64,000 bases of DNA from Oscillospiraceae bacterium (GCA_024697625.1 JAILFJ010000146.1:1-64000); one strand, 5' to 3'. Positions 30,598-40,036 are shown, counted from the first letter of the stretch. Notes: a model not told the origin generated them from the sequence alone. Translations and numbers: made by a program.

Positions 30598-31332
30598 TCA
30601 AGCGGTATTACCGCCAGAGAAAATGCGAGGCTTACGGGTCAGAACCTCAATAAGCCTGGCTTCCATCTCCGGAGCTTCCCGATGTGCCTTGATTTCTTGA
30701 ATCAGAGGCTCATTTGCGTACTGTATGTTTTGGAATGATACCTGACCGGTCCGGGTTTCCAAAATGACATATCCACAGCCTTTTCCATCCCGCTGCTGCC
30801 CGATCGAACCTGGATTAATGACAGTTGTTTTATTGCTCTTTATATATAAACGATGGTGAGTGTGACCAAGAAAAATATAGTCATAATCAGATATGGGAGA
30901 GAAAAAATCGGAGAAGTCATGATCAGGATAGATTCTGCCATTCAGGGGATCCAGAGGAGAGCCGTGTGCGAAAAGTAATCTGCTGTCTCCTGTTTCCAAC
31001 GTGAGAGAAGGGTTTAAACCGGCGAGATGGTTTCGGTTATCCAGACTGATACGGTCAGCGATTCCCCTGTAGGTGCTTCCATATCGCCGTACCAATGCGG
31101 TTTCCTCTCGTGCTCCGGACAGAATATCGAGATAGTATTGATCGTGATTGCCGAGAAGGCAGAGTACATGATGCTGGCGAAGCAGGTCCAGAACTTCATT
31201 GCAGCCATAGTAATAACCGAAAACATCACCGCCAAATACCAGAAGATCATAATCAAGAGGAGAAACTGTCTGAAAAAAAGCTCTGGCGGCATACTGGTTG
31301 CCATGAGCATCAGAGAAAAAAATGATTCGCAT
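30598..31332 (-). CDS. YfcE/MJ0936-family metallophosphoesterase (244 aa)
   Basis: All calcineurin-like ligands are seen: FSDAHGN (D,H), FGGDVFG (D), LLGNHDQY (N,H), LLFAHGSP (H) and LGHTHHR (GHTH). Residue spacing matches YfcE-type cyclic phosphodiesterases/phosphatases. GGAG 8 bases before ATG; overlaps nothing but ends 1 base from the epimerase stop, so last gene of a three-gene leftward unit. Substrate unknown; a nucleotide-sugar or phosphosugar is plausible beside an epimerase and ATP-grasp enzyme. Confidence 0.9.
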   Translation of the reverse strand: MRIIFFSDAHGNQYAARAFFQTVSPLDYDLLVFGGDVFGYYYGCNEVLDLLRQHHVLCLLGNHDQYYLDILSGAREETALVRRYGSTYRGIADRISLDNRNHLAGLNPSLTLETGDSRLLFAHGSPLDPLNGRIYPDHDFSDFFSPISDYDYIFLGHTHHRLYIKSNKTTVINPGSIGQQRDGKGCGYVILETRTGQVSFQNIQYANEPLIQEIKAHREAPEMEARLIEVLTRKPRIFSGGNTA

Positions 31333-31333
31333 T

Positions 31334-32221
31334 TTAAAGGCTCCGCATCACTGATATCATATCGCGAATACTGTCTTCAATGGAATAGCGAAAGAGAAAA
31401 CCCGTTTCCTCCGCCAGATGTGAAGAGTCAATTTCCCAGACATCAGAATCAAAAGGATCCGGAAGCCCTGAAAAAACGATACGGGACTGACTGCCGCAGA
31501 GCTGCACACATTTCTCTGCAAGCTCAAGGTTGGATATGGTGCTGTCTGCTCCAATGTTGAATAGACCATGTGCATCAGGGCAGTTCAGCAGCGTAAGTAC
31601 AGCCTGGGCAATATCGCGGACATCGACATAATTCTGCCGTCTTGAACCACTCCCGGATAGAACCAGGTCTTCGCCTCTGAGAGCATGATAAAGGAAGACA
31701 GGAAGGATCGTTTTTATGGGCTGTCCGGGACCAACCGGTGACGGAACCCGCAGCCCGACATAGGCAGTTTCAGACTGAGAGAGCTGCGAAAGAATCAGTT
31801 CCTGCGTGGCTTTTGAAGCAAGGTACATGTTGCCGGGCGCTAATGGGAGGCTCTCGGTTATCGGAAAAGCCGGAGGTCGGCCGATGACTGTGATCCCGGA
31901 TATTAACACGATCTTTTGTACGGGTATTTCCCTGCACAGACGGTAAATCTGATATGTCCCGAGACAGTTGGTATAGAACAGTGCCTCCGAGTCGTTCCGG
32001 GTATCTTTGCAGGCGGCAGCGTGTACGATATATTCAGGTGCTTCCCGGAAAAGACAGTCGGGAGGGTCATCCCGACCAAGATTCCATTGAATGTATCCGT
32101 CACATTTGCTGAGAGGTGAAGAAGAGCTTCCGCATCCAAGCACGCGATACTTTCCATGAAGTGCCTCTGCAATCGCGCGCCCGATAAAGCCATTAGAACC
32201 AGTAATGAGTACGGTTTCCAT
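31334..32221 (-). CDS. NAD-dependent epimerase/dehydratase, extended SDR (295 aa)
   Basis: Rossmann GSNGFIG motif (residues 8-14), acidic-binding and VHAAA segments, and catalytic Y/K in GNMYLASKATQE. Reads METVLITGSNG; the upstream ATG at 32224 is only 2 bases from the ribosome binding site GGAGG, the one at 32221 is 5 bases away. Overlaps the upstream ATP-grasp stop by TGATG. Likely makes or modifies a nucleotide sugar; in an extended SDR this size the product cannot be named. Confidence 0.88.
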   Translation of the reverse strand: METVLITGSNGFIGRAIAEALHGKYRVLGCGSSSSPLSKCDGYIQWNLGRDDPPDCLFREAPEYIVHAAACKDTRNDSEALFYTNCLGTYQIYRLCREIPVQKIVLISGITVIGRPPAFPITESLPLAPGNMYLASKATQELILSQLSQSETAYVGLRVPSPVGPGQPIKTILPVFLYHALRGEDLVLSGSGSRRQNYVDVRDIAQAVLTLLNCPDAHGLFNIGADSTISNLELAEKCVQLCGSQSRIVFSGLPDPFDSDVWEIDSSHLAEETGFLFRYSIEDSIRDMISVMRSL

Positions 32222-33285
32222 CATAGCCTCCAGAAACTGCTGTCATGAACTGGGCAAAGCGATGAGACAGCAAGAGGAACAGCGTTTTCCGAGCAGGAGA
32301 TCATTGTATCCGAGCCTCCCTGGAACAGATAAAACTCATTGTCATATCGGAAAGCTTCACCGAGACGGATGTGAAAGCAGTCTTCATTCTGCTGCTTCAA
32401 TATATATTCACGGAGCAGAGCTTCAACATCGCAGAAGCCGAAATTTGCCCGCATGGCGGTAGTCCCGGAAAAACGGACATTCAGTTCAAAACAGACGGCT
32501 CTGCCCGTGACATCCTGACGCATCTGGATATTCAGAGGTCCCCTGGGATGAAAGGCAGAACATATTTTCTCAGCTTCTTTTCTGACAGCGGTGTTGTTGA
32601 CAACCTTTGCATATACGGTTGTCCCATGCTTCAATCTGCGCTGCATGATGATGGGTTCCGGCATCCATCCTGACTCCGCGACATAGCAGCCTACCGTGTA
32701 TTCCGATGCCTCGCTTCCGATGATCTCCTGAAGAACAAAGCAATCTGAATCAATAAGTGGAGCCAATTCGGAGGCGCTGTGCACAATGGACACTCCTGCA
32801 GCGCTTTTTCCATGCAATGGTTTGACGATCAACGGAAAACCATGCTCGCGGATGATTCGATCAACACCCTGGTGATCTGTCATCATACAGAAGTCAGGAT
32901 AATTACATCCATGCTCTTTAAGCCATCGGCAGGTCAGATATTTATCCTGGCCTATGGTCAACTGCTCGAGACTTGACGAGACAAAGCATGCGCCGGTTTC
33001 TGCATGGATCTGTCCGATATTCTTTGCGAGAGAAAGAATGATCTCTTCCACACCGGTCAGAATGATATCAATATGATAATGCAGACACACGTCTATCACC
33101 CAGGATGTGAACCTGTCATCATCCGCAAATGGAGAAATCAGGCTTTCATCGCACAGATACAGGCCTGAAGAATAGGGAGAGATACACGCACCGACAACAT
33201 GCGTCTTCAAAGAACTGTGGCGCAAAGCTTTCAGAATGCCCTGGCTGACGTTTCCGCCTACGCCAAGAAGTAGAACATTGATCAT
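32221..33285 (-). CDS. ATP-grasp enzyme, PylC/carbamoyl-phosphate-synthase-like (354 aa)
   Basis: Begins LLLGVGGNVSQG (Rossmann-like), followed by an ATP-grasp domain with FPLIVKPLHGKSAAGVS (P-loop-like lysine and glycine-rich loop near 160), VLQEIIGSE, and FELNVRFSGTTAMR (metal-binding glutamate/asparagine near 275). Ligates a carboxylate to an amine or thiol using ATP. GAGGG before ATG. First gene of the leftward unit with an SDR and a phosphoesterase. It may attach an amino acid or small acyl group to a sugar; inference only. Confidence 0.85.
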   Translation of the reverse strand: MINVLLLGVGGNVSQGILKALRHSSLKTHVVGACISPYSSGLYLCDESLISPFADDDRFTSWVIDVCLHYHIDIILTGVEEIILSLAKNIGQIHAETGACFVSSSLEQLTIGQDKYLTCRWLKEHGCNYPDFCMMTDHQGVDRIIREHGFPLIVKPLHGKSAAGVSIVHSASELAPLIDSDCFVLQEIIGSEASEYTVGCYVAESGWMPEPIIMQRRLKHGTTVYAKVVNNTAVRKEAEKICSAFHPRGPLNIQMRQDVTGRAVCFELNVRFSGTTAMRANFGFCDVEALLREYILKQQNEDCFHIRLGEAFRYDNEFYLFQGGSDTMISCSENAVPLAVSSLCPVHDSSFWRL

Positions 33286-33353
33286 AATACCCTCAGTGTT
33301 GTTTTCGACGACTGATGCTGTTGACAGGCATGCAGTCTGAACAGATTGCCTGT

Positions 33354-33382
33354 ATCATAGCATGGAAAACATAAAAACGCAA
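33354..33382 (-). promoter_or_regulatory. Promoter of the ATP-grasp/epimerase/phosphoesterase unit
   Basis: Minus strand -35 TTGCGT (33377-33382), 17-base spacer, -10 TATGAT (33354-33359). Confidence 0.65.
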
Positions 33383-33399
33383 ATAAAATGTAGCTCTGG

Positions 33400-33452
33400 T
33401 TGCGGTACTCTGCAGAATATGATATAATATCTGCATCATTTTGCGCAGATAT
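33400..33452 (+). promoter_or_regulatory. Promoter of wecE with inverted repeat
   Basis: TTGCGG (33400-33405), 17-base spacer, TATAAT (33423-33428). ATATCTGC (33427-33434) and GCAGATAT (33445-33452) form an 8-base inverted repeat around the start site, a possible operator. Confidence 0.7.
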
Positions 33453-33482
33453 CTTGGATGCTGAATACGAAGAGGAGTACAT

Positions 33483-34613
33483 ATGATTCCGTTTAATACT
33501 CCACCTTATGTCGGGACAGAAGAAAAGTATATAGAGGAAGCGATCAGAAATCACAGGATCTCAGGTGACGGAGATTTTACAAAACGCTGCAACAGCTGGC
33601 TGGAGAGCCGCTTCAAGGCGAAAAAGGCATTGCTCACGACAAGCGGCAGCACTGCCCTTGATATGGCAGCACTGCTTTGCGGGCTGAAACCTGGAGATGA
33701 AGTGGTTTTACCAAGCTTCACCTTTACAAGCACTGCAACGGCTTTTGTCCTGGCAGGTGCCAGATTGGTTTTTGTCGACATTCGTCCTGATACAATGAAT
33801 CTTGATGAGAAACTGATTGAAGACGCCATCACGGAAAGAACACGGGTTCTTATCCCGGTCCATTATGCCGGCGTTTCCTGTGAAATGAATACAATTCTTG
33901 AGATCGCGTCCCGCCACGGCCTCAGAGTTGTTGAAGACGCGGCACAGGGAGTGATGAGCAGTTACTTCGGTAAGGCCCTCGGAACTGTCGGCGACTTCGG
34001 ATGCTACTCCTTTCACGAGACCAAAAACTACTCTATGGGCGAGGGGGGTGCCATTCTGGTTAATGACACTGCATGCTCAGAGCGTGCGGAAATCCTTCGT
34101 GAAAAAGGGACAAATCGGACAAAGTATTTCCGCGGACAGGTCGATAAGTACACATGGGTGGACATCGGCGACAGCTATCTTCCGAGCGAACTGAATGCAG
34201 CTCATCTTTGGGCTCAGCTGGAGCAGGCAGACCGGATCAATGAAGCCAGGATGAGACTATGGAATCTGTATCATGCTGCGTTTCAGCCCGCGGAGCAGTC
34301 TGGACGGATTCAGAGACCGACAGTTCCGGAAGGATGCGTGCATAATGCACATATGTATTATCTGAAGCTGAAAGATCTGGATGATCGCGGCAATTTTATT
34401 CAATATATGAAAGAACATGATATTCTCTGTGTGTTTCACTATGTTCCACTGCATTCTTCCCCTGCCGGCCTGCGCTTTGGAAGGTTTCATGGAGAAGACC
34501 GCTTCACGACCTCAGAGAGCGAGAGACTGGTACGTTTGCCTCTCTACTACGGAATGACCCAGACGGAACAGGAACGTGTGATTGAGACGGCGCTGGATTA
34601 TTTAAAGAAGTGA
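33483..34613 (+). CDS. wecE: dTDP-4-amino-4,6-dideoxygalactose transaminase WecE (376 aa)
   Basis: DegT/DnrJ/EryC1 family with a clear WecE pattern from the N-terminus (MIPFNTPPYVGTE), EDAAQG (D152 binds PLP), SFHETKNY (K181 forms the Schiff base) and GQVDKYTWVDIG. Converts dTDP-4-keto-6-deoxyglucose to the 4-amino sugar using glutamate, PLP-dependent. GAAGAGGAG 7 bases before ATG. Own promoter, divergent from the SDR/ATP-grasp unit. No RmlA/RmlB is in the window. Could also make another 4-amino sugar; exact substrate is inferred from similarity to the enterobacterial enzyme. Confidence 0.92.
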   Translation: MIPFNTPPYVGTEEKYIEEAIRNHRISGDGDFTKRCNSWLESRFKAKKALLTTSGSTALDMAALLCGLKPGDEVVLPSFTFTSTATAFVLAGARLVFVDIRPDTMNLDEKLIEDAITERTRVLIPVHYAGVSCEMNTILEIASRHGLRVVEDAAQGVMSSYFGKALGTVGDFGCYSFHETKNYSMGEGGAILVNDTACSERAEILREKGTNRTKYFRGQVDKYTWVDIGDSYLPSELNAAHLWAQLEQADRINEARMRLWNLYHAAFQPAEQSGRIQRPTVPEGCVHNAHMYYLKLKDLDDRGNFIQYMKEHDILCVFHYVPLHSSPAGLRFGRFHGEDRFTTSESERLVRLPLYYGMTQTEQERVIETALDYLKK

Positions 34614-36067
34614 AAACAGATTTGAAGGCCATCAAACGAGACCAAATTCAGTTCTTCCTGTTTTGCCTTACGTCGGCATTTCTGGCTGGAACGATGATGA
34701 ATATGGCTCCCTGGAGCAGGTTTTATCCGTTGGGCGACTCTTCAGTTTTTGCATATATCGGAAAAGAAATGGCTGAAGGAAAGATTCCTTACCGCGACCT
34801 GTTTGACCACAAAGGACCAGTTCTTTATCTGATACAATATCTCGGATACCGTATCACACCGGGCAGATTCACAGGGATCTGGATTCTGGAGATCGTGAAT
34901 ATGCTGGTAACCTTGCTTGTGCTGAGACCGGTCTGCTCCGAGGCATCAGAGAGAAGAACTGTCGGCTGCCTGGCGCTGTTTATGACTTTTGTCTTCTGCG
35001 GACATGCCGTCTATGAGGGCGGAAACTTTACCGAGGAGTATGCTCTGCCATGGATCAGTGCGGCTGCGGCGGTTTTTTTCCCTTTCTTCAGGACTGGGAA
35101 ATACCGGAAACGGGACATTGTTCTCCTTGGAGCCTGCTTCAGTGCAGTCTTTTTGCTTCGCGCAAATATGATCTCCATCTGGCTCGTGTTTATTCCGGCT
35201 GTATTCATTATTCTGATACGACAGAAAAGATGTTCGGAAATCCTTAAGTGTCTTGGACTGTTCCTGCTGGGATGCATGCTGGCCTTCGGACCAATCCTGC
35301 TGTTTTTTGCAGTAAATAACGCTCTGGAGGATTTCTGGAACTGTTATCTGGTTTTTAATGTGGTTTACTCGGACGAAGTCAGCCTGGGACTGACCGGTAT
35401 GCTGAAGCTGACAGCGAGCTTTCTCCTGAAGCTTTGGCCGGGGATGCTTGCTGCTGCATTCAGTGTCATAAAAAGAAAAAAAGATCCGATACGGTGGCTG
35501 AACCTGTTGTATCTGGTGGTAAGCCTGCTGATGGCGGAGATGAGCGGAAGAGATTATCCTCACTATCTGATTTCTGTTCTGCCTGCTCTTGTGATCCCAT
35601 TCTGTGATGTCTTTGATTTCTTCATTGAGCGTATCGGGGCAAAAGAGATTGACAGGATGCTTCAGCCGACAATTCTGGGCTGCTGCATCCTGCTGACGAT
35701 CGGAACCGTGGCCTGGCAAACTGTTCACAGGGTTAAAAACAGACCGGAAGAACCTGTAGAGAGATGGCTGAAAGAGAATACCGACAAAAACAGCGATGTG
35801 CTGGTGTTAGGAAACAGCGTCTGGGTCTACCTTGTGAGCGACAGACATACCGGAAACCGGTATTTTTACCAGACTCCGCCGGTGGCAGTCAGTGAAGTGC
35901 TTTATGAGGACTTCCTTGCGGAACTGGAAATGAAACCATCGGACGTGGTTGTCAATATGTCAGCCGGCAAATGGAGTACGGAGGTCTCTGAAAAGCTGAA
36001 AAAACAGGGATATGACACAGTACAGCTCGAGAACTGTGACGTATATGTAAAGAAGCAGGCTGCCTGA
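34610..36067 (+). CDS. GT-C-type membrane glycosyltransferase (485 aa)
   Basis: Ten to twelve hydrophobic segments. The first loop has GDSSVFAYIGKEMAEG and YRDLFDHKGPVLYL, the acidic residue followed by DHKGP that I associate with PMT/ArnT-like GT-C proteins. A soluble C-terminal domain (~380-485) follows. GTG start overlaps the wecE stop by 4 bases. It would transfer a lipid-linked sugar, perhaps the amino sugar made by WecE, onto an extracytoplasmic acceptor. Acceptor unknown. Confidence 0.75.
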   Translation: MKTDLKAIKRDQIQFFLFCLTSAFLAGTMMNMAPWSRFYPLGDSSVFAYIGKEMAEGKIPYRDLFDHKGPVLYLIQYLGYRITPGRFTGIWILEIVNMLVTLLVLRPVCSEASERRTVGCLALFMTFVFCGHAVYEGGNFTEEYALPWISAAAAVFFPFFRTGKYRKRDIVLLGACFSAVFLLRANMISIWLVFIPAVFIILIRQKRCSEILKCLGLFLLGCMLAFGPILLFFAVNNALEDFWNCYLVFNVVYSDEVSLGLTGMLKLTASFLLKLWPGMLAAAFSVIKRKKDPIRWLNLLYLVVSLLMAEMSGRDYPHYLISVLPALVIPFCDVFDFFIERIGAKEIDRMLQPTILGCCILLTIGTVAWQTVHRVKNRPEEPVERWLKENTDKNSDVLVLGNSVWVYLVSDRHTGNRYFYQTPPVAVSEVLYEDFLAELEMKPSDVVVNMSAGKWSTEVSEKLKKQGYDTVQLENCDVYVKKQAA

Positions 36068-36080
36068 TCCAGGCAGCCTG
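36056..36080. terminator. Terminator between convergent genes
   Basis: Perfect 11-bp stem CAGGCTGCCTG/CAGGCAGCCTG with ATC loop, containing the stop codon of the left gene; tail TCAGTTTAGTTT. Confidence 0.75.
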
Positions 36081-36085
36081 TCAGT

Positions 36086-37324
36086 TTAGTTTACAAGGCC
36101 GAAGGTCTCGCTGTTAAATACACTCACCTGTGCTTCAACGTACATCCAAACTACAAGATCAGGCTGAAAATGACTGATATAAGTTCGTACGTCGCCGTTA
36201 AAGTACCTGGGATGCAGGAGCGCAATCTCATCAAGATCCTGTGAAAGGTAGGCTACAACCGGCCAGGAGTAGGAATCCCCGAGAACCAGAATGCGATTCC
36301 CTTTATGATTTGTGCCGGACAGATTATGAATATCGGACAATACGCCGTTTCGGAAGATCAGGGTGTCGTGATATGCCCCAGCCTGCCTGCTCCCGTTTCG
36401 GGAATCCCAAGCGGATACGGGCTTAAGAAAAACCTCGGAAAAATCACCGCTCACAACTTCGGATTCATCGTGCTCAACGATATACTGCGGACTGCTGACA
36501 GGAACCAGAAATTCGTATGTATAGCCGAAATCTTTCTCTATTCGTTCACGGATTTCAGGGTGGCTGGATATGACATCTGTATAACGGGAAATGTCAAACA
36601 GAGAAAGATCAAAATGATATCCGTAGTCTCTGTTAAGCATCTCAGCAAGGAATGCGGCCGCATGAAGTGCATCGTCGGACATCCAGTGCCCGCTGTCATC
36701 GAGGGATATATCACGCAGAAGAACCGTTTGGTCGTTGAAGTTCAGAAACGGGATGCCGGAGGCAGACATCATGGAAGAAAATCGATCCCAGGTATCCAAA
36801 TCTGCAGCAGGGTAAGGCGCGTTGCTGACATATGAGCGTATTCTTGTCTCAAACGGAAACTGAACATAGAGAAATGGGATGTTCTCCGAATCAAGCCATT
36901 CAGAGAACCTGCTGACCTCTTTGAAAGCTTCCTCTGCATATTCCTGGTTCGTTTTTCCCCCGACCACTGCGGAGAGGGTGCTCCGCATAACGTCCTGCCG
37001 ATAGACGTCCGATAATCTTTTCATAACACCGCTTCCGGGGAACGAAGTGGTGCAGAAGTTCTCTATGGTGGATTTCAGTCCGGCAGCCACGGACTCATAT
37101 TTTTCAACAGCTGATTTCGGACGGGCATACTTTCCCTCTTCACCGCGCAAAACTGTGACCCAGCCGAAATCGGGAGAGGCGTTACGGGAGAAGAGATCCA
37201 CCAGAACGTTGGAAAATCCATGGATTCGGCAGAACCATGAGCCGATAATCAGCAGAACACAGAGAAAGCCACCTGCCAGTATGGAACAGAGACAGAAAGT
37301 CTCAGCCTTTTTTATGCTTTTCAA
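36086..37324 (-). CDS. AlgX/AlgJ-like SGNH membrane-anchored protein (412 aa)
   Basis: N-terminal membrane anchor (FCLCSILAGGFLCVLLIIG), then a SGNH-type domain with SLDDSGHWMSDDALH (HxW-type motif near residue 215) and LVLGDSYSWP (Ser nucleophile near 350). In alginate and cellulose systems such proteins work with an MBOAT acyltransferase to O-acetylate polymer. TTG start at 37324: AGAGGT is 7 bases upstream. Followed, in the same direction, by the MBOAT gene 38 bases upstream, making a classic pair. Confidence 0.85.
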   Translation of the reverse strand: MKSIKKAETFCLCSILAGGFLCVLLIIGSWFCRIHGFSNVLVDLFSRNASPDFGWVTVLRGEEGKYARPKSAVEKYESVAAGLKSTIENFCTTSFPGSGVMKRLSDVYRQDVMRSTLSAVVGGKTNQEYAEEAFKEVSRFSEWLDSENIPFLYVQFPFETRIRSYVSNAPYPAADLDTWDRFSSMMSASGIPFLNFNDQTVLLRDISLDDSGHWMSDDALHAAAFLAEMLNRDYGYHFDLSLFDISRYTDVISSHPEIRERIEKDFGYTYEFLVPVSSPQYIVEHDESEVVSGDFSEVFLKPVSAWDSRNGSRQAGAYHDTLIFRNGVLSDIHNLSGTNHKGNRILVLGDSYSWPVVAYLSQDLDEIALLHPRYFNGDVRTYISHFQPDLVVWMYVEAQVSVFNSETFGLVN

Positions 37325-37362
37325 AATAATACCTCTCAAAGAAACGTGTAAAAACTGCTGGC

Positions 37363-38769
37363 TCAGAAATTGAAATAAATGAAAGGACTGTATCCACCGC
37401 TGATAGAGAATACCGATGCCATGAGCAGAATAAAAACCAAAGAGAAGCCTGTAAGGATTTCAACGAATGCTCCGGAATGACGTGCAACCATGATTTGTTT
37501 CAGGCGGCTGCCGGCCGGGAGACAGCAAACGGTACTCAACACCAGGATGACGGCACTGCTTCTGAGGTATGACAGGCTTGTCTCGTCATACAAAGCATTC
37601 CCACCGACCATGGCATGCAGATATGAAAAAGCATCGCGAATGCTGACGGATCTGAAGACGACCCACAGTAAGCAGATGACCAGGAGAGTGTAAAAATGCC
37701 GAAGATATTTTGGCCAGTGAGCAGGGTGATAGACATATCGTTCAGCGAGCTGAACACAGCAATACAACCCGCCCCAAAGCAGGAAAGTCCAGTTGGCACC
37801 GTGCCAGATTCCGGTCAGAAGCCAGACGACGACCGTATTTCGAAGCTGCTTCCCGATCCCACATCGATTTCCGCCCAGAGGAATGTAGACGTAATCTCTG
37901 AACCAGTCTGTCAGCGAAATGTGCCAGCGCCGCCAGAATTCGACAATCGAGTCAGCAAGATATGGCGCTCTGAAGTTTTCCTTGAAATGGAAACCGAAAC
38001 AGAGTCCCAAACCGATCGCCATATCGGAATACCCGCTGAAATCAAAGTAGATCTGAAGCATGTACGCAATTGCACCGAGCCAGGCTGTGAGAGCGGGGAT
38101 GGGCCCAACATGGGCAAGGGCGTAGACGTTATCCGCCGTCACGGCGAGAAAGTCCGCTATCAGAGCCTTCTTCCCGAGCCCGATAACAAAGCGGCGAATG
38201 CCCACGGAAAAATCTTCCCAGGATTCTTTCCTGTTCATGATTTCCATCTCCACCGTTTCATAGCGGACAATGGGACCGGCAATCAGCTGAGGGAACAGAG
38301 AAACGTAGAGTGCAAGATTGAGGAGGTTCCGCTGGACCTTTGCTTTTCCATACCAGACATCAAACAGATAGGACATCATCTGAAAGGTAAAAAACGAGAT
38401 ACCGATGGGCAGCGCGATGTCAATACGGGAAGAATTGATGCCTATCATGCGGTTCAATTCCTGGCTGAAAAAGCTGAGATATTTAAAGACGACAAGGATA
38501 ACAACATGGTACAGAATGCCCGCGGTCAGAAACAGCTTTGCAGTCTTACGGTTTTCACATGTTTCCATTAAGCCGATCATAAAAGTAACCAGGATGGAAA
38601 ACAGCATCAGAAACACGAACAGCGGCTCACCCCATGCATAGAAAATGAGGCTGAAAACAAGAAGCAGTGTGTTCCTGTAAGCTCTGTTCTGGCGCAGGGG
38701 AGGCAGATAATAGAGAATCAGAACCAAAGGAAAAAACAGAAAGAGAAATACAGTGGATGAAAAGACCAT
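37363..38769 (-). CDS. MBOAT O-acyltransferase AlgI-like (468 aa)
   Basis: Ten or more helices with family signatures YFDFSGYSDMAIGLG, EFWRRWHISLTDWFRDYVY (catalytic His) and LTGIWHGANWTFLLWG (second His near 322). Moves acetyl groups across the membrane to the partner SGNH protein. GGAG 8 bases before ATG. Sits between an acyltransferase-3 gene (upstream in the strand) and the AlgX-like gene. The three form one leftward unit from the promoter near 39940. Confidence 0.93.
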   Translation of the reverse strand: MVFSSTVFLFLFFPLVLILYYLPPLRQNRAYRNTLLLVFSLIFYAWGEPLFVFLMLFSILVTFMIGLMETCENRKTAKLFLTAGILYHVVILVVFKYLSFFSQELNRMIGINSSRIDIALPIGISFFTFQMMSYLFDVWYGKAKVQRNLLNLALYVSLFPQLIAGPIVRYETVEMEIMNRKESWEDFSVGIRRFVIGLGKKALIADFLAVTADNVYALAHVGPIPALTAWLGAIAYMLQIYFDFSGYSDMAIGLGLCFGFHFKENFRAPYLADSIVEFWRRWHISLTDWFRDYVYIPLGGNRCGIGKQLRNTVVVWLLTGIWHGANWTFLLWGGLYCCVQLAERYVYHPAHWPKYLRHFYTLLVICLLWVVFRSVSIRDAFSYLHAMVGGNALYDETSLSYLRSSAVILVLSTVCCLPAGSRLKQIMVARHSGAFVEILTGFSLVFILLMASVFSISGGYSPFIYFNF

Positions 38770-38773
38770 ATAT

Positions 38774-39907
38774 TCAGGCTCCGGGAGTATGTTTTGAAAA
38801 AGTGTTTGAAAGCATCGCGTTGATTTTTGCGTTCAGATCGGAAGACAGCTTTGCCAGACTGTGATGATAGAGTATGGAGATAAGAAGAGTCAGAAAGACA
38901 CAGGTAAGACAGGAGAGCCCATACGCGACAGGGAGACCGAGATGCGGAGAGAGACTGAGAAGGAAAAGACTGCCGACGGAACAGAGAATTGGCCAGTGAA
39001 AACTGTATATTTCCCAGCTCAGACTGCTCAGCCAGACAAGAAAACGGGAAGAAAACAATTTTTTTGCCGGCTGGGTCTTATCGACGAACAGAAAGAAAGC
39101 AACAAAGAAGCAAATGAAAAAGAAGACGGCAAAATTAGGACGGCGATATATGACCCACATATAAAGAAAAATTGAAAGGATCGAGAAGAACAGAGTAATA
39201 CCGGATGTTTTTCGGTTAACGGACAGGAGATCAGACAGCTGGCGTGTAACAGCCCCGAACAGACAGGCGGAGATCACCTTCTTGCAGAAAAACAGACAGA
39301 CTGCGGCGGCCAGGAAAATGACCAGACGCCAGGTATCACTGAGAGATCGGGTGAGAAACTGCAGGAAATAGATCAGGAGAGAAGCATAAAACATACCGCT
39401 GATGACCCAGTAAGGACTGTTAATCTGACTGCGGCCGAACAGAAGGACATCAACCGGAGCTCGAATTATATCCAGAATCGTGATGGGATTTCGATAAGCA
39501 GTCTGAAACCATGGGTTCTCAAAAAGGGAGGAAGTCTCAGAATTATGAAAACCGAATACAGTACTGATCAGCCAGATCACTGCACATGAAAACAGGAGAG
39601 GCAGTGCGAAGCGGAAAAAACGCATAAGACAGTTTTTGACCAGATTGAGGACAGTACGGGTCTTTTTTCCGCTGATTAAAAAACCGCTGGCGATAAAAAA
39701 CAGATAGTTCCAGAAACCCTGACCGGAGTCGGTCAAAAACCCGAAAACAGGGGAGAAAGCAAACCGATCAACCCAGGGGATGGAGGGATTGAAGACAACA
39801 GCGTCCCGGTAGAGAGCAAGGTAATGATAGCAGACGATCATCAGACAGGCGACCGCCTTGAGCCCGTCCACATACAGAAAATACTTTGAGTCTTTCCGCT
39901 GATTCAT
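38774..39907 (-). CDS. Acyltransferase-3 family membrane protein (377 aa)
   Basis: YVDGLKAVACLMIVCYHYLALY (first helix with His), YLFFIASGFLISGKK, NCLMRFFRFALPLLF and about ten helices. GGAGAAGG 4 bases before ATG. Followed 4 bases later by the MBOAT gene. Third O-acylation enzyme of this inverted leftward block. Confidence 0.87.
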   Translation of the reverse strand: MNQRKDSKYFLYVDGLKAVACLMIVCYHYLALYRDAVVFNPSIPWVDRFAFSPVFGFLTDSGQGFWNYLFFIASGFLISGKKTRTVLNLVKNCLMRFFRFALPLLFSCAVIWLISTVFGFHNSETSSLFENPWFQTAYRNPITILDIIRAPVDVLLFGRSQINSPYWVISGMFYASLLIYFLQFLTRSLSDTWRLVIFLAAAVCLFFCKKVISACLFGAVTRQLSDLLSVNRKTSGITLFFSILSIFLYMWVIYRRPNFAVFFFICFFVAFFLFVDKTQPAKKLFSSRFLVWLSSLSWEIYSFHWPILCSVGSLFLLSLSPHLGLPVAYGLSCLTCVFLTLLISILYHHSLAKLSSDLNAKINAMLSNTFSKHTPGA

Positions 39908-39937
39908 CGTCCTTCTCCGTTAACAGCATTTTGATGT

Positions 39938-39967
39938 ATTATAGACGAGAAGGGGCCAGAAAATCAA
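39938..39967 (-). promoter_or_regulatory. Promoter of the leftward acyltransferase unit
   Basis: Minus strand -35 TTGATT (39962-39967), 18-base spacer, -10 TATAAT (39938-39943). Confidence 0.6.
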
Positions 39968-40007
39968 CTGTTTCATGGACTGAAAATGTTAAAATAAATC
40001 GCAGCGC

Positions 40008-40036
40008 TTGTAATCATGCCTGAAATATGCTATATT
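40008..40036 (+). promoter_or_regulatory. Promoter of the rightward glycan operon
   Basis: TTGTAA (40008-40013), 17-base spacer, TATATT (40031-40036). Start near 40043 leaves no leader for an ATG at 40047, which supports the ATG at 40080. Confidence 0.6.
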
